60,000 nucleotides of DNA, taken from contig NC_079875.1 of the NCBI RefSeq assembly GCF_029227915.1, positions 22,005,001 to 22,065,000 of the forward strand. The letters run 5' to 3'. This DNA is from Hydractinia symbiolongicarpus. Taxonomy: Eukaryota; Cnidaria; Hydrozoa; Anthoathecata; Hydractiniidae. Positions 10,335 through 22,772 of the stretch are shown piece after piece. Within the stretch, counting starts at the first letter, position 1. Each line of letters opens with the position of its first letter. The translations under genes and the position numbers were made by a program. The notes beneath the pieces were generated by a model, which did not search any database, was not told the origin of the DNA, and saw only the letters and a program-made list of their open reading frames with translations.

Positions 10335-12981
10335 TCGCGACCTCTCCTAAGGCAAGTCGGCTTGTTTTCCAACTCAGGATGAGTTGATTCAGTGGGTTGG
10401 CGAGCCAGTGCTAAGCTGAACAAGCAAAAGCATGCACATTGCGAGCTAAATACAATCATGGTATGTTTTCATCAGTTTCATTTTGTCAGAGGATTAAAGG
10501 ACCCAAACTATGTTTAAGGAAAAACTATAATTAAGTTAAAAATTTTTACTGTTTCATTAGTTTTGTTCCCTTCAATAATATTTCATAAAAATTCAAATAG
10601 CTAATGGTTGCGATCACCTCTGTAGTAGCAACCAAAGTATTATAAGGTTATTCAAAATGTGACTTGCCAAGACAATTCTGATATATATCACAACCAAATC
10701 TTAGTATAGGTTACGGCAAATAGCAAAGCATGGTTTTTTTTGTTACGTGGTGTCATTCGTAAAGAGTGAGCCAATGACATAAATTTTTAGGATTTACGTA
10801 CAGGGCACTTTGGTTACACTCATAAGCGCAAGAAATACACACATAAAATTTGGTACTTATTACAAAAATACCACTAGGTTTGTTTACAAAAGAGAACAGC
10901 CTCGTTGTTTGATGTTGTTCTTACAGGTAGCTTAGCTACCCTATAGTTAGATTTAGGATTAAACTAGCATTTATTACTTAATACTCAGTAAAATAGGTCA
11001 AGTTTGAATATTAAACTATTTCGCTATAACTAGCTAGACTAAGTATGAAAGGACAAGGCTGAGCTTTTTAGCTGGGTTAAAAGTCAAAACTTAAAGAGGA
11101 AAATTACATCACATTTTTTAAGATTATCTTTAGTTCCAACCCACGATCCCTTAGCTTCCAACCGCGTCTCGGTCACAAGTTTCAGCGCTAGCCAAAATGA
11201 TGGACAACGTCGAGGAACCCTGGGTAATTTTGAAAAAATGTGGTTCTTCCTTATGATTCTCAGATATTTGCTGCTGATATCAGCATATTTTAGCCCTCCA
11301 GTGCCACACCTCCGTATATATAGGAGTTAATTATCTTTAAGAAAAATAAAAATGTGCACAAGCTTATGCTCTTAAAGTTGAGTGAAATATGGTAAATCAC
11401 AGCACAAGTTTTTTCATTACAGCTTGTTCCATCAAAAAGAGAATAGGACATTCTATCGTTTAAAGTCAGAAGGGAACGCTAATTTATATTTTTTTACGGA
11501 AAGAGAACTCCAAAAAGTGTAGCTTGCTACCACCACGAGATATAAGCTCTTTTCTCATCTCCAGTATAGCACCACAGTATTCGTATACTCTCCAGTACTT
11601 AGCTGTGGCTTCCACCTCGCCCAATAACAACAATTCTTTGCCGCATGAATAAACATTTGCACAACATGCAGCAACTTTTAGCTTGCTATTAGCAGAGTGA
11701 AAAAGAAAGTGAGATATCTCCGCTATGTTAGCTAGCAGACTAGCTCACTTCAGCGTGGCCATGTGTGGCGCTTAAAGCTAGCTATATAAAGAAAGTTCAA
11801 ATACTGACAGTGTTGTTAACAGAAAGAGCCGAATTATGTTCTTGGTAGATATACATAGGCCTTAATGTTTGCTTTAAATTCGGTCACGACATAATCATCG
11901 CGAGCATACTTCGATTTTTTTGTCTCTCCCACCGCCATGTTTGTTTACATTTAAATGCTAAATACAATCTTTCGGGAAAATCATAATAGACCAATCAGAA
12001 TCTATCACGTGATCAGGCGTTTATCAATACCTCTGGGGTCGAGAATTGACTTTCGCCTTTGTTAGAGGATCTCACCAGCGAAATTGGATAATAACTGCAT
12101 TTACTTGTGAGCAACTTGACCCCCTTAAAAAGATAGACAAATGATGAGGATAGACAACTCGAAATATGTACCTCTCTTCGAATTTCACCGTTCGACAACA
12201 CGATAAACATGTGAATATTTACATATGTACAATTTACATTCAACTAAACAAATATCTAAACCTCCCCCCCCAAAAAAAAAATGAAATATACATCTCAAGT
12301 AGCAAAAATCTTTGGGACGTTCAGTATAAACTATAAAGCACTCGTAACATATAATGAGAAAAAATCGCCTTTCTTGAATTTATTTTCAAATGTAGTTTCC
12401 GTTTACCTCGTTCCTTGTTGGGTTTGTTGCCTTGACGAAAATATAACAGTACATGCGCACAAAAAAAAATTAAAGAAAGAGGCGACAATTATTTTACAGA
12501 CCAACCACAATTAACTATGAGGGCTGAACAAAATGATCAAAAACGCATACGAATACATTTAAATTTAAATACTTCTTCGTGACGATATAAAACTCATTAG
12601 CTTGGAATGGTTATCCACTGATAAAAGAGACAACACAAAAAACGAGTTAGCAAAGTAAACCGAGACACGTTGACATTTTAGGAGCATTTTTTTTTACTTC
12701 ACATTTGCGACGGTTTTGAGAGCGGAACTTCAATGCGTCTTGAGAAAATATTTAATTTATAACCTGAAAATTTATGCAGACAAAAATATTCGCGCCATTT
12801 CTCATAATGAAAAACTTAAATTAAAAAGAACTCGAATAAATTACTAAATTCCAACACTAAATTAAAAGAGACTGAAGAACAGAAATGACAAACGCTTGAA
12901 GACAGAAAACAAGGCCTGCTTTGGACGACACGTCACATTGTCAACACAACCCGACGTCTTTTATAACGACGTTTGTAGCTG

Positions 12982-15900
12982 TCATGTAATTTGCGACAAC
13001 GACGGTATGGTGTAATCTAACGTGTACTTTTTATATTTAGCTTCGTATTCTGAAAGTCTCTGGTGTAGATTCGTGAAATTAGGTCTTGGTTCTGGCAGCT
13101 CCAGCCAACAAGAAGACATAATGTTATATCTATGAAAAAGGAACTTAATTTCAGAGCTCCGTTAACCAAAAAAACTCTGTCTATAAAATTTGAAAACCTT
13201 GGATGTGAATGAGCATATCGCTGGCAAACAAAATACTTTGGACAATTTCAACTTTATTTGCTGGATTTGTCATATATGACTTTTCATAAGTAAAAACAAA
13301 AAGGCTTAACTCTGAGGTGGTGTTATTATAAAGAACAGAACAAAATCAAAGAAGCTGAAAAAGACAGCCTCAGGTTCTTACAAAAAAGGCGTTGGTCGCT
13401 AATTAAGGATTTGAAAAACTGTCTTAATTTTGTTTACTTACATTTCATCTGGGCAGTTTTGTGGTTGTGGCAACCTTTTACCATCAAGTAAGTGTTTTTC
13501 TACGTCTTGATTATTCAAACCTGAATACGGCTGCTTTCCCAACGTCATCAGCTCCCACAACACAACACCGAACGACCACTGTACAAACAAAAACATAAGA
13601 TTTAATTTCAGAAGTAGGAAAACGGACTTGTATGACTAAATCCTTAAAGCAGCGGGACCTTCCTAGTGTCCCACTTATTCAACAATTTTTTTTATTAAAA
13701 TTAAAACTGCGGCACCTACCACGTCTGTCTTTTCAGAAAAGATGTAATCCGTCAGACTTTCGATGGCCATCCACTTTATAGGTAATCGAGTCTTTTTGTT
13801 CATCTTATAATTTTCTTTGCTGATATCACGTGCCAGTGAAAAGTCAGAAATTTTTATAATAAACCTTTCGTTGACCCTGTGAAAGAAAAATACTTTAAAA
13901 ATAAATCATCGGTGAACGAGCGTAATTCGTAAATTTATAAGAAATAAGTTTATTTTCGTGAAGTCATAAGCCATTTCAACATATTACCTTAAAGCGGTTA
14001 TGACCTGTTTTAAGAGAAATAAACTTTTCTTGACAGGTAACTATAGTAGCTATTTATTACAAGGTAATAAATGTAAACATTCATGATAAGTAATCATAAA
14101 AGATTAAATGTTAAATAGAGCTTGACTGCCCAACTAATTCGGGAAGATCTGTTTTACCACAAGTGAAAGTCCTGAGACACATTTACCGAACTAAAACACA
14201 TCTACTGAATGTAAGAACTTACATGCAATTACGAGTGTTTAAATCCCTGTGTACATATCGTAATTCCGACAAATACTTCATACCACATGCAATCTGTACA
14301 CCAAAGTCGATTAGCTGCCTTGAACTAAGATTTTGGTGTCTCCTTGGAGTGGCTCGAGAACTACGCAGGAATTGATTTAAGTCTGTATGTTTCATAAATG
14401 GCGACACCAGTAGTGGTGGTTGCGCTGGTTGTAGCACCACGCCTAACAAGTTCATTATATTCTCATGCTTCATACTTTTCATGAGGAGAGCTTCTGATAC
14501 GAAAGAAGTAATTATCTCAAAGTCTGTTGTTGGGTTTATAATTTTTATAGCTACAGTGGTCATTTTGAATGGATTATCTCTATCTAAGCTTTTTGCTTTT
14601 CCACGATGTACACGACCATATGCACCTGGAAAAAAAAAGTTTTTTTTTAAATAAAGTCAAAAAGTGATGTATTTAATTTCCCAAGTCATCCACTACCCAG
14701 CAATACTCAACTCAAGGGAGAGGCTATAACAAACAATCTTGTACCAAAGAGGGTAATTTTAGCCTTCTTTCATAAAGCGTGTTAGGTATTACCTTTTCCA
14801 ATCGGATGATTGTCTATTATAACTTGTTGCATGGTTAAAACGCAATCTGAAAACTGAACCCTCCATTTGTCATTCATATATCTATATAATTCTTCCATAT
14901 TCTCAGCAGCATCTACGCAGAGAACATATAATTTATTCCTAGTAAAAATGCTCATATATGAAAGTCAGTTGTAGAAATAAGTGATCGTAAAATTGTCACG
15001 TTTAGGTAAAAAAAAACTTTACAAAAGCTACTTACAAGACCTCCTTTCATCTTTAGCTGCTTCTTTAGTGACTGTAGGAGGGTTCTCTTGCACTTTGTAA
15101 GATTTGTAAGATGTTTTAGGAGAAGAAAAAAACCCTGAATTAAAAAAAAAATACAAGTTTTGCCTGACGGTTACAACTATGTAAGACAAAATATCTAATT
15201 TTTTTAATAACATTTAAAAGGAAACATGGTTAAAATTTAGATGATTATGCAATATCTAAATTTTTCTTTTTGTCAGATATTCGTCTGAGAGACTCAATTT
15301 TGTTTAAGTAATGCAAATCCAAAAAAGAAACATGTTTTATGTAAGTAGATTCTGTATTGATGTATTGTATATCATATTTCCTCAAAAATGATGTAACCTT
15401 TATTTCTATACAAAAGATTACAGCTGGTTTTTAGAATATTTGAAAGTTTGCAATTATTATCAAGATAAATGTGACAGTAAACTTAGAGCCTGATCAGATG
15501 AGTGCTTGTCTGTTTAAAAAATATTCTTATATTGGAAAAGTCATATATGACAAATCCAGCAAATAAAGTTGAAATTGTCCAAAGTATTTTGTTTGCCAGC
15601 GATATGCTCATTCACATCCAAGGTTTTCTGTTTTGTTTTAGCGGGCCAACCAACCTTAATTAACTCTTCCAAGGTTGAAAAAAGAGCTAGCTTTCCAAGC
15701 CAGGTAGGTTGACTTGCTTCATATGTTAAATATTTTTTTTAAAAAACTGAGAGACAAGTCAATTTTACCTTGGTTATCCAGGCTATTTGAAAACTTATGA
15801 CTGTATGACTTTTTTGCAAATTTCTGTATATTGAGTGTACAATGTTTACTAGATGTCTGCTGATGATCACTGGTATTGTCTACTGGAGTATAACCGCTTT

Positions 15901-18900
15901 TTAATGTCGATGAATCAGCAGTACTATACCCACTGCTGCTTGTATCTATGCTTTCCATGCTACTACTCTTTGATAGTGAAAAATTATTTTCACTGTATAT
16001 ATTTTCCACAACATCTTGACTACGTTCAAAATTAGAATCGCACTCTTCCTCAGGTATTTTTTCAAGTCCTCGGTTAGCTGACCATGAATCCTGTGCTACA
16101 CTGGTATACACAGGTGGAGGAGCACCGTTATCTCCAAATCGAAATTGTCTCTGCCTCCTATATTTCTTCCATTTGCGGTGATAGTCCTTATTACGTTTCA
16201 GTATAAATATTGGCTTTGTGGATTCCTCATTTAGTAAGTTTTCTTGTTCATTTATATCAAGGGAGACCTCTTTCTTTGGAGTTGATCTATAAAATGAAAA
16301 ATTAGCATAAAATCAACATTTTCAAAGGATAACTAACTTGTATCAATTACTATCCGTATGCATCTATCAGATACTAGTTAATGTTTCAAAATCTTAGCAA
16401 CAAATTTTAATTTGTATTGAAATACTTTACGGCACCAAGGTGCTTAACAGGAAATTGAAACTTCATAGCAACTTTTAACTTTCAGAAAGTTATCTTCTAT
16501 GACTAAAGTTGTCAAACATTTACCATAGCCCTCGAAATTGTTGACATGATTTGCTAAGTTAAATATTAAACAATTGATGATTTGCATTTTACTGGCTTCA
16601 TTGCTTGGCCTTTTAACTCAGTCTGTCTGCTTATGATGCGAAGTTAAGTCATGTTACAGAAACATGAAATGCAATAAATATCGGACAGGTGAACCTATGA
16701 ATTTATCCACAGGCTAACCACTAGTCTATATTATAATATCTGTAATCTGTCTGTTGTGCACAAGAAATAAAAGTTACAGAAATACGAAACGGCAAATGGC
16801 CCGACATAATTTTTTTGGTGTTTTAGTTTGACATTAGTTATAGACCACAATGTATTTTTTCAATGTTTCAATTTTACACACAAATTTCTTTGTAACAAAC
16901 AGGTGTTGCTTGTTGCAAATGTGTGTTTATAAAAGAAAAAAATTCTTGTGTTTAGAAGATTTGACATTATTGCAGGCAGTTAGTGGTTTGTCCAAACATG
17001 TAGAAAAAAATTGCTGCACAAAATTGCTTTCATGTGCCATGACAAATTTAATAGGGAATGATAAAAAAGAGTGTGCATGGTGAAGGTGAATAACATGAAA
17101 AAATGAAAAATGTCAATTAATATATATATTTGAACAAAATTTGTACCATAACTAAATGAGAAATAAAATTATTTACAAAAGTTTCAGAACTTAAAACAAT
17201 TTAAAAGTTTTTATGCACCCCATTAATTTTTACCCCATCTGTTATAAAATTTTTGTTTGGTTACAAGTCACTAATTTAAAATAATCCCCCCAATTATTAT
17301 TCAGTGTTTACATAGTCATGCATTTGCTGAGGATTTAACTAACTTCAACCTTTTTAACTATATGTGAAAATGCTAACACTTGTCATATATTTTAAATCAA
17401 GCAAAGTATAATATACCTTCTCATTAATTCATCTTCTCTCTGTTTCATTTTTAATTCATAATCATAATCAAACTTCATTTGTAGTTTTCGATTTCGTTTC
17501 TGTACATAGCAATAAACAAAACAACCACCAAACATCCCAAATAGTAGAGCAAAGGTACACACCAGCCCAATAATTAAGTTTCGTGTCCAGTTATCATCAT
17601 CCATGCTATGTTCTGTGACAAAGTTTTGTTTTTGAACAGTTGAATTCCTCAGGCTTACTGAAAAAATGCAAATATATTTTTTTGAACAAACAGGGTAGCT
17701 ATTTCTTTGCCCAACTTAAAGCATTCTAAACAAGCAAAATATTTTTCACAAATTGTGCTGAACAAACCCCAATTAGAAGTCAGAATATAGGCTACACATT
17801 ATTTCTAAGCTAAATTTGAAAGAGCAAAAATTATAATAGATTGTCCATTATTTATTTTCTGACCTTCTTCGACTATAATTCCCAACATTAACTTTATATT
17901 TTCTAATATTTTGGGCAGTAAAAATTACCGCGTATTATTTTAGAGAAAAACTGCCTTGTCACTAGTTCTTATCCGCCATTAAGACCTGACATAATTGCTG
18001 ATATTCCTGACTTTTATTTTGACAATATTTTGAAAATTTCTTATAATTCCGAACTTTTTTGATAGACTTTATATGTTAAGTTTAAAATTAACTTAAGCTA
18101 GTCTATATATTGTCATGTGATTTTATGAAAACAAAAACTTGTCAATATACTTAGATAAAATTAATTTGATTACGTATATAGAAAAAACATTGATGCAATT
18201 TAATGACATCAATTCTTTGTGCGTAATTAGCTCATAGACTTAATCAAGTCTGCTTTTTTACCTTATAACCATTTTCTATTTGTGCAATGAATTATACAGG
18301 CTTAAAGTTAACCTATGTCACAAGGTTACTTATTAACTTTCTTATTTATCTTAGCCATGATGTCACAAAATTTTTTCAATATATATATCAAAGTTTTTAA
18401 TTGAATTTGTTAGTATTAATTCATTGAGGTAAAAACAACAAATGTTCAGATTATTCAAGATAATGTGTCACATGAATGTCTTGCCAACACAGTTTTCATT
18501 CAATAAAATAAATAATAGTTATCAGGGGGTAATCCAGAAATTTATTTTGGGCATTGATAGTGCGCATTGATAGTGCAGATAACTTTTTTTTAGGGCAACA
18601 AAAATACATGACTTTAGCATATGCATCGTCTCCCTTTTTAGCAAAGACGTAGTTTTTTTATGAAAATCTTTTCTGTGATTAAAGATATAAATATAATAGA
18701 AGATAAAAAGTATCCAGAAAATAAGAAATACAATTCTCAAGCATTCTAAACTACAGGTCTCTAATTTAGGCGCCCAATTAAGATGCCCTCAAAATCGGTA
18801 TACCAATGTCCAAATTGGCCTGGATCAGCCCTTGGTTATGGATTATGATGAAAAATTCAACAAGGTAAACAATTCAACATTATAAGCACAATGCCTTGCA

Positions 18901-21560
18901 CGGTCATAAATCTCAGTGACAATCACATCACTGAAATCTCAGCAACATGACACACAAGCTGGCTTTTAAAAGAAGCAAAATATCATAAAATGCTCCCAAA
19001 GGATTAATTATTTTTCATTTCAGCTAATTTGACTAGACAGCATTTCCCTACTCATTGAATGATTTTCTCTATGTTTTATTCAGTCTTTTGAAGGGCAAAC
19101 CATGGAAACACATTATTTTACTTCTTTAAATGCAGATTTTCACAGAGAATGGAAAATTCATTAGCAAATTAGCTGTGAAATATATGGTTTCCACAAGAAT
19201 AAAATAAACATTAGCAAATTTGAAATACTGAATGTAAACACTCATTTGAGCATTAAAAACAAAACAGTTATATGTTGAATTCCTTCCTGTAAAAACACTG
19301 ATAATTGCATTCTGATTGGTTAAAATAACTCGGTGAAATATATTGCCTTGTGGAAATCACAAATTAGTTGTTTAACTTTGCACTAAAATGCATCTTTCCA
19401 GACCATTTCAATAAGGAATTACTAAATTTGCAAATATAATATTTTATTTTGATGCGATTTATAAAACAGAAAACCTAAATTCACATTAGTGGAAAATCAT
19501 ATTCAGAATATTCACACATTCACTTGCAGCAATAAATTATAGTAGCACGCTCATACTTACATGTTTTTAGGCACTGGCGTCTAACAACAATCTTCAAGTT
19601 TTCAAAAACACCAGAACCAACTGTTGTGTAGTTAAGATGAAAAGTTAGATCTGTAATGCCGTCCTTCAAACCAGAACAAGGGAAATTTATTTGAAACCCT
19701 AAAAGTAAGGACTAAGACTAAGCTTATTTAGTTTAACATGTCATTAGTATGTACGAGTCATATAGAACATGAGAAAAAACTACTTTCATAATTACCAAAA
19801 TGAAGATTTAATAATTGAACACTAACTGCTTTGTTATAAAGATTTTATACTGCCAACTTTTCAGTTGCATGAGTTACAGATTAAGACAGACATCAAATCA
19901 ACAAACAATGATACCTCTGCCATTGTGATCGTACCATGGTACTAGAGCTTTCTTGGGAATATTAATTGTGGGGACTTGCATCAACTCTTCATCACTTGAA
20001 GCTAAATGCATGGCGTATCTAACACCCTGTAAAATGTAAATATATAAACTTAATTTGATTTCATTGAACAAATAAGAGACAAGCAAATTCATGAATACAT
20101 ATACAATTTTAAATGACTAGAAACCTAGTTGAAACATAGTTTGCTTTTAGAAGCACCCTTCATTTTGACGAAAATAACATTGAGTTTCAAGACAAGAAAT
20201 TACTGGAAGAAACAACTACAGTACTTTAACAACAACTTTATGATGGAGTACAAGGGTTTTATGCAACTTCCTTTATCAATTATTTATAAGTATTTCTTTA
20301 TTCTATTGCAAGACTTTGTTTAACAAGGTAGTTTTCAATATACAGTTCAATAAAAAGAAAGAAATACTTTTATTTAATTACCATAATATATTTTCGTGAA
20401 TCATCATAGTATTACTAATTTGCAGCCCACCTTTAATTTTTTAAAAACAGTGAGGCTGAGGAGTAAAATTTTAGGACAATTTTAGTAATTTTCTCTTTTC
20501 CAAAGAAATTCATTTGCAAATGGAGAAATTTTTGTACAGTATATTTAGAAACATATACTATGTGAAATATAAGAGCAAAATAAAAGCAATTTTATTCTGA
20601 GCATGTCAAAAAAGAAGACGGCCTTATACAAGTACATAAAAAAATCAATCTTATTAGATCATTGGAAATAGTGATAACGAGTAATAAAATCCCACAAGTT
20701 TAGTTGGCACAGACAAGCAAGGTCAAGCCAACCATCAACTCAATATGTTACACTTCACACACTTGCATATATATTCGCTTCTTTAAAATTCTTACTTCAT
20801 CCTATATCCAGAGGATAATGTCACCCATCCACATAGACTAGACATGTGGTTTTTTGCATTTATATATTTAATTATGACTTGCCAGGATGGTTTTTAGGCT
20901 TTTATAGCTAGTTCTAAAATATTTGCGTAGACATTCACATACAGATGTAACCATTTTAGTGACTAGTGGCTTAGTGGTTCATTGCAGTCTGTTTAGCATG
21001 TGCCTTTACTATAGTTACAGGGAAATGCAATGATTTGAAAGAGGATAGTAATTTGTTTTGAAAAAAGTAGAGTTTTCTATTATACGATTTGCTGTCCCTT
21101 TTGAAAAAACGTTTCCAGCTCAAATGTATGATGTTCAGATTTTCTTACCCCTTTGTTAGTTAAAGGGTGGGCTCTCCATTTGAATTTCAATTTGTTTATA
21201 CTTGGTGGGAGCGGTGCAATTAATCCTTTAAAAGCATTTGGATTTGAAAGAAGGCTGGCAGGTTTTCCATCGTTAACAATATATATGTCACTATCAAAAT
21301 CCAGGTCTAAAACAATAGAAAAAAGGAACTTAGAGCTATTATTATAACTGCAATTTCTAAACTAAAAAAACAGAATGTGTTGGACTGGTAGCTAGCTAGT
21401 AAATTAGACTGCTAATGGTATGATATGTAAAATACTTACTTAAATCACTTTTGAGGTTTTCTTTAGCTATATACAAATTTAAATCAGACCAACAACATCG
21501 ACTATTGAGTAAATTTAACAGCACTTGCAAGATCAATATCAAGCTTATTTTTATCCTCAT
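12982..21560 (-). CDS. RYK: RYK/Derailed-type receptor kinase (WIF domain, TM, kinase)
   Basis: Twelve exons in transcript order: 21440-21560, 21149-21306, 19915-20026, 19561-19698, 17417-17657, 15769-16286, 15036-15134, 14793-14912, 14223-14625, 13720-13876, 13442-13578 and 12982-13129. Phases are continuous, giving 2352 nt and 783 residues. Order: signal peptide (MRIKISLILILQVLLNLL), WIF-type Wnt-binding domain (LYIAKENLKSDL, IYIVNDGK, FKWRAHP, FPCSG, RRQC), one membrane segment (about 204-228), a Ser-rich cytosolic linker, and the kinase (about 495-770). Kinase motifs: GKGAYG, VAIK, SEALLMKSMKH with the helix-C Glu, HRDLNTRN, DFSLARD, PIKWMA and DVWSFGV. RYK receptors bind Wnts and steer axons and polarity. 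Vertebrate RYK is a pseudokinase, but here Lys, Glu, HRD and the DFG Asp remain, with DFG read as DFS. Exon 8 start was set at 14912 because the GTAAGT donor of exon 7 then stays in frame; the acceptor at 14939-14940 would create a stop with that donor. Confidence 0.92.
13192..13285 (+). repeat. Left arm of a 94-bp perfect inverted repeat
   Basis: Lies in the last RYK intron. It is the exact reverse complement of 15535-15628, which lies in another RYK intron 2.25 kb away. The arm starts GAAAACC and ends GACTTTTC, so it has only a 5-bp terminal inverted match of its own. No coding content. Confidence 0.95.
15535..15628 (-). repeat. Right arm of a 94-bp perfect inverted repeat
   Basis: Exact reverse complement of 13192-13285 over all 94 bases, with mismatches immediately outside on both sides. 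It lies in the intron between RYK exons 6 and 7. The perfect match implies a recent copy or ongoing conversion. Five RYK exons lie between the arms. Confidence 0.95.
16287..17416. other. RYK intron 5
   Basis: A 1.1-kb intron with no recognised feature. Small open frames on the plus strand (about 16850-17083) have no coding character. The phrase ttatccacaggctaa at about 16698 resembles, inverted, ttagcctgtggataa near 199, which may be a short dispersed repeat. Confidence 0.5.
17658..19560. other. RYK intron 4
   Basis: A 1.9-kb intron between the WIF exon and the membrane-segment exon. AT-rich, with no repeat or element delimited. Confidence 0.5.
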
Positions 21561-21802
21561 CTTAACCCTTGTTACTTCATTTTAAGTAAAAACTCCAAAC
21601 TTTAAAAACTTCTCAAAAAGTGCTTAAAATTGCTGCAACTATACGTATAGCCTGTCTCATTAAGGTTTTGACACACAGTTAAAATTGTATCCATAAACGC
21701 TTCGTTTATCTTTTGCGATCGTAAATTTTCGACTGTCTTGGACTACGTCACTACTATCATAATTAATGCAAGTAGTGATAAATTATGGCTTTTGTTACAC
21801 AT

Positions 21803-21892
21803 GATTGGTTGAAAACTTGAATGAATATCACGTGTACTATACAACATGTTTTTTCTTGGCTTGTTTGTTTACATTTTATTTAAAATGGCGGA
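21803..21892 (-). promoter_or_regulatory. Putative RYK promoter motifs (CCAAT, E-box, YY1-like)
   Basis: GATTGG (CCAAT on the minus strand), CACGTG at about 21830 and AAAATGGCGG at about 21882 lie 240-330 bases before the RYK ATG. A CCAAT word beside CACGTG recurs at about 11985-12012 and 42385-42400, so the pair may also be a repeat-borne sequence. Confidence 0.3.
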
Positions 21893-22142
21893 ACAGATTA
21901 GCCGGCTGCTAAAATGGATATCCGTTTTTGCGGCGGGACTTAAAATGTTATTAGACGTCGTGCTTAGAAATATAAAAATGGAAGATGAGTTTTGTCACAG
22001 CTAAATGGAAACAAAAACAAAAAACAAAAGGTTACATGAAAAAAAAGAGATATTTACCTGACCCAACTCAACCTCGTACCCAAAGCTCTTCTACGCCTAT
22101 CTATATTATATGGCAAAATTATTAGGACCTAATAAAAACTGT

Positions 22143-22772
22143 TCATACCACAACAATCAAAGTCGTCCTCAGCGGCTTTTGTCTCTTTTTTTTCTCGCCG
22201 TTCAGTAAAAAAAAGAGACAAAAGCCGCTGGTGACAGCTTGGGGACTCTTGTCCCCAAGTTTGCACAACAAAAAATATCTGGTTTTCGTGAAAGTAAGCA
22301 GGTTTTCTTTCATATTATAACTACGAAGTATTTGCGGCATAACTTGGCAAATAACTTTTAAAGAAGCTGGGAAGGAGGTTGCTAGACGGGCTGATCTCAA
22401 CAATAAAACTGTAACTTCGGGCAGATTAATCTTTCGTTGGATTATATACATGCGTGTAAACTTATATTCAAGAAAAAAAGTGTTGGTTAAAACATGCGAA
22501 GAATTTGTTGTATCTCCTGCAGTCACAAAAAAGTAACTTGACTTTTTTCTCCTCGAATCTTTATGTCCGAAATTCCTTTCAACTTCCATTTTTTGAAACC
22601 TGAAGCATCTTACGTCAAGATCTTCTCCTTTCTTAAGCTTGGCAGATCCACGATCAGTTGTGAGGCTCCCGGGTGTCAAAAAAGCTAGAATAAGCTTCTG
22701 CTTGTGCGATAACAGAGTAATGAACTTGAATACTCCATTTTTCCACTGATATTTTCGGACAAAAAAGAACAA
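22143..22772 (-). CDS. Unrecognised 209-codon open frame
   Basis: The longest intronless frame in this gap. It is stop-free and contains stretches with normal protein character (for example PGSLTTDRGSAKLKKGED and VRCFRFQKMEVERNFG). I do not recognise a family. Its last 20 codons run through a 24-bp hairpin (22170-22230), so the C-terminus is unlikely to be native. It could be a decayed mobile-element gene, an unlinked exon or chance. Confidence 0.2.
   Translation of the reverse strand: MFFFVRKYQWKNGVFKFITLLSHKQKLILAFLTPGSLTTDRGSAKLKKGEDLDVRCFRFQKMEVERNFGHKDSRRKKSSYFFVTAGDTTNSSHVLTNTFFLEYKFTRMYIIQRKINLPEVTVLLLRSARLATSFPASLKVICQVMPQILRSYNMKENLLTFTKTRYFLLCKLGDKSPQAVTSGFCLFFLLNGEKKKRQKPLRTTLIVVV
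22170..22230. repeat. Perfect 24-bp inverted repeat, 13-nt loop
   Basis: The left arm 22170-22193 (CAGCGGCTTTTGTCTC then T8) and right arm 22207-22230 are exact complements around ctcgccgttcagt. The GC-rich arm base and 24-bp stem would make a stable RNA hairpin in either direction. Confidence 0.95.

Larger units (their letters stand above)
8713..12981. other. Intergenic region between convergent PAM and RYK genes
   Basis: This 4.3-kb stretch has no recognised coding sequence. It holds the 3' flank of PAM (AATAAA near 9203 and 9468), a perfect 20-bp hairpin (8955-8999), a small hairpin with GGGTATTTTT arms near 9511-9543, an 11-bp palindrome (9982-10007), a 13-bp minisatellite (10095-10334) and many AGCTAGC-like words from 9.7 to 11.8 kb. 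Two copies of the E-box-centred palindrome TGATCACGTGATA lie at about 9500 and 12003 and could be ends of an old element. The 3' flank of RYK occupies the right end. Confidence 0.6.

Noticed and set aside
10046-10459. 137-codon minus-strand frame with a periodic peptide
   Set aside because: It is produced by the stop-free 13-bp minisatellite, not by a gene.
9500-12015. Possible 2.5-kb element bounded by two TGATCACGTGATA words
   Set aside because: The word is itself nearly palindromic and flanking sequence does not extend the inverted match; no target duplication seen.
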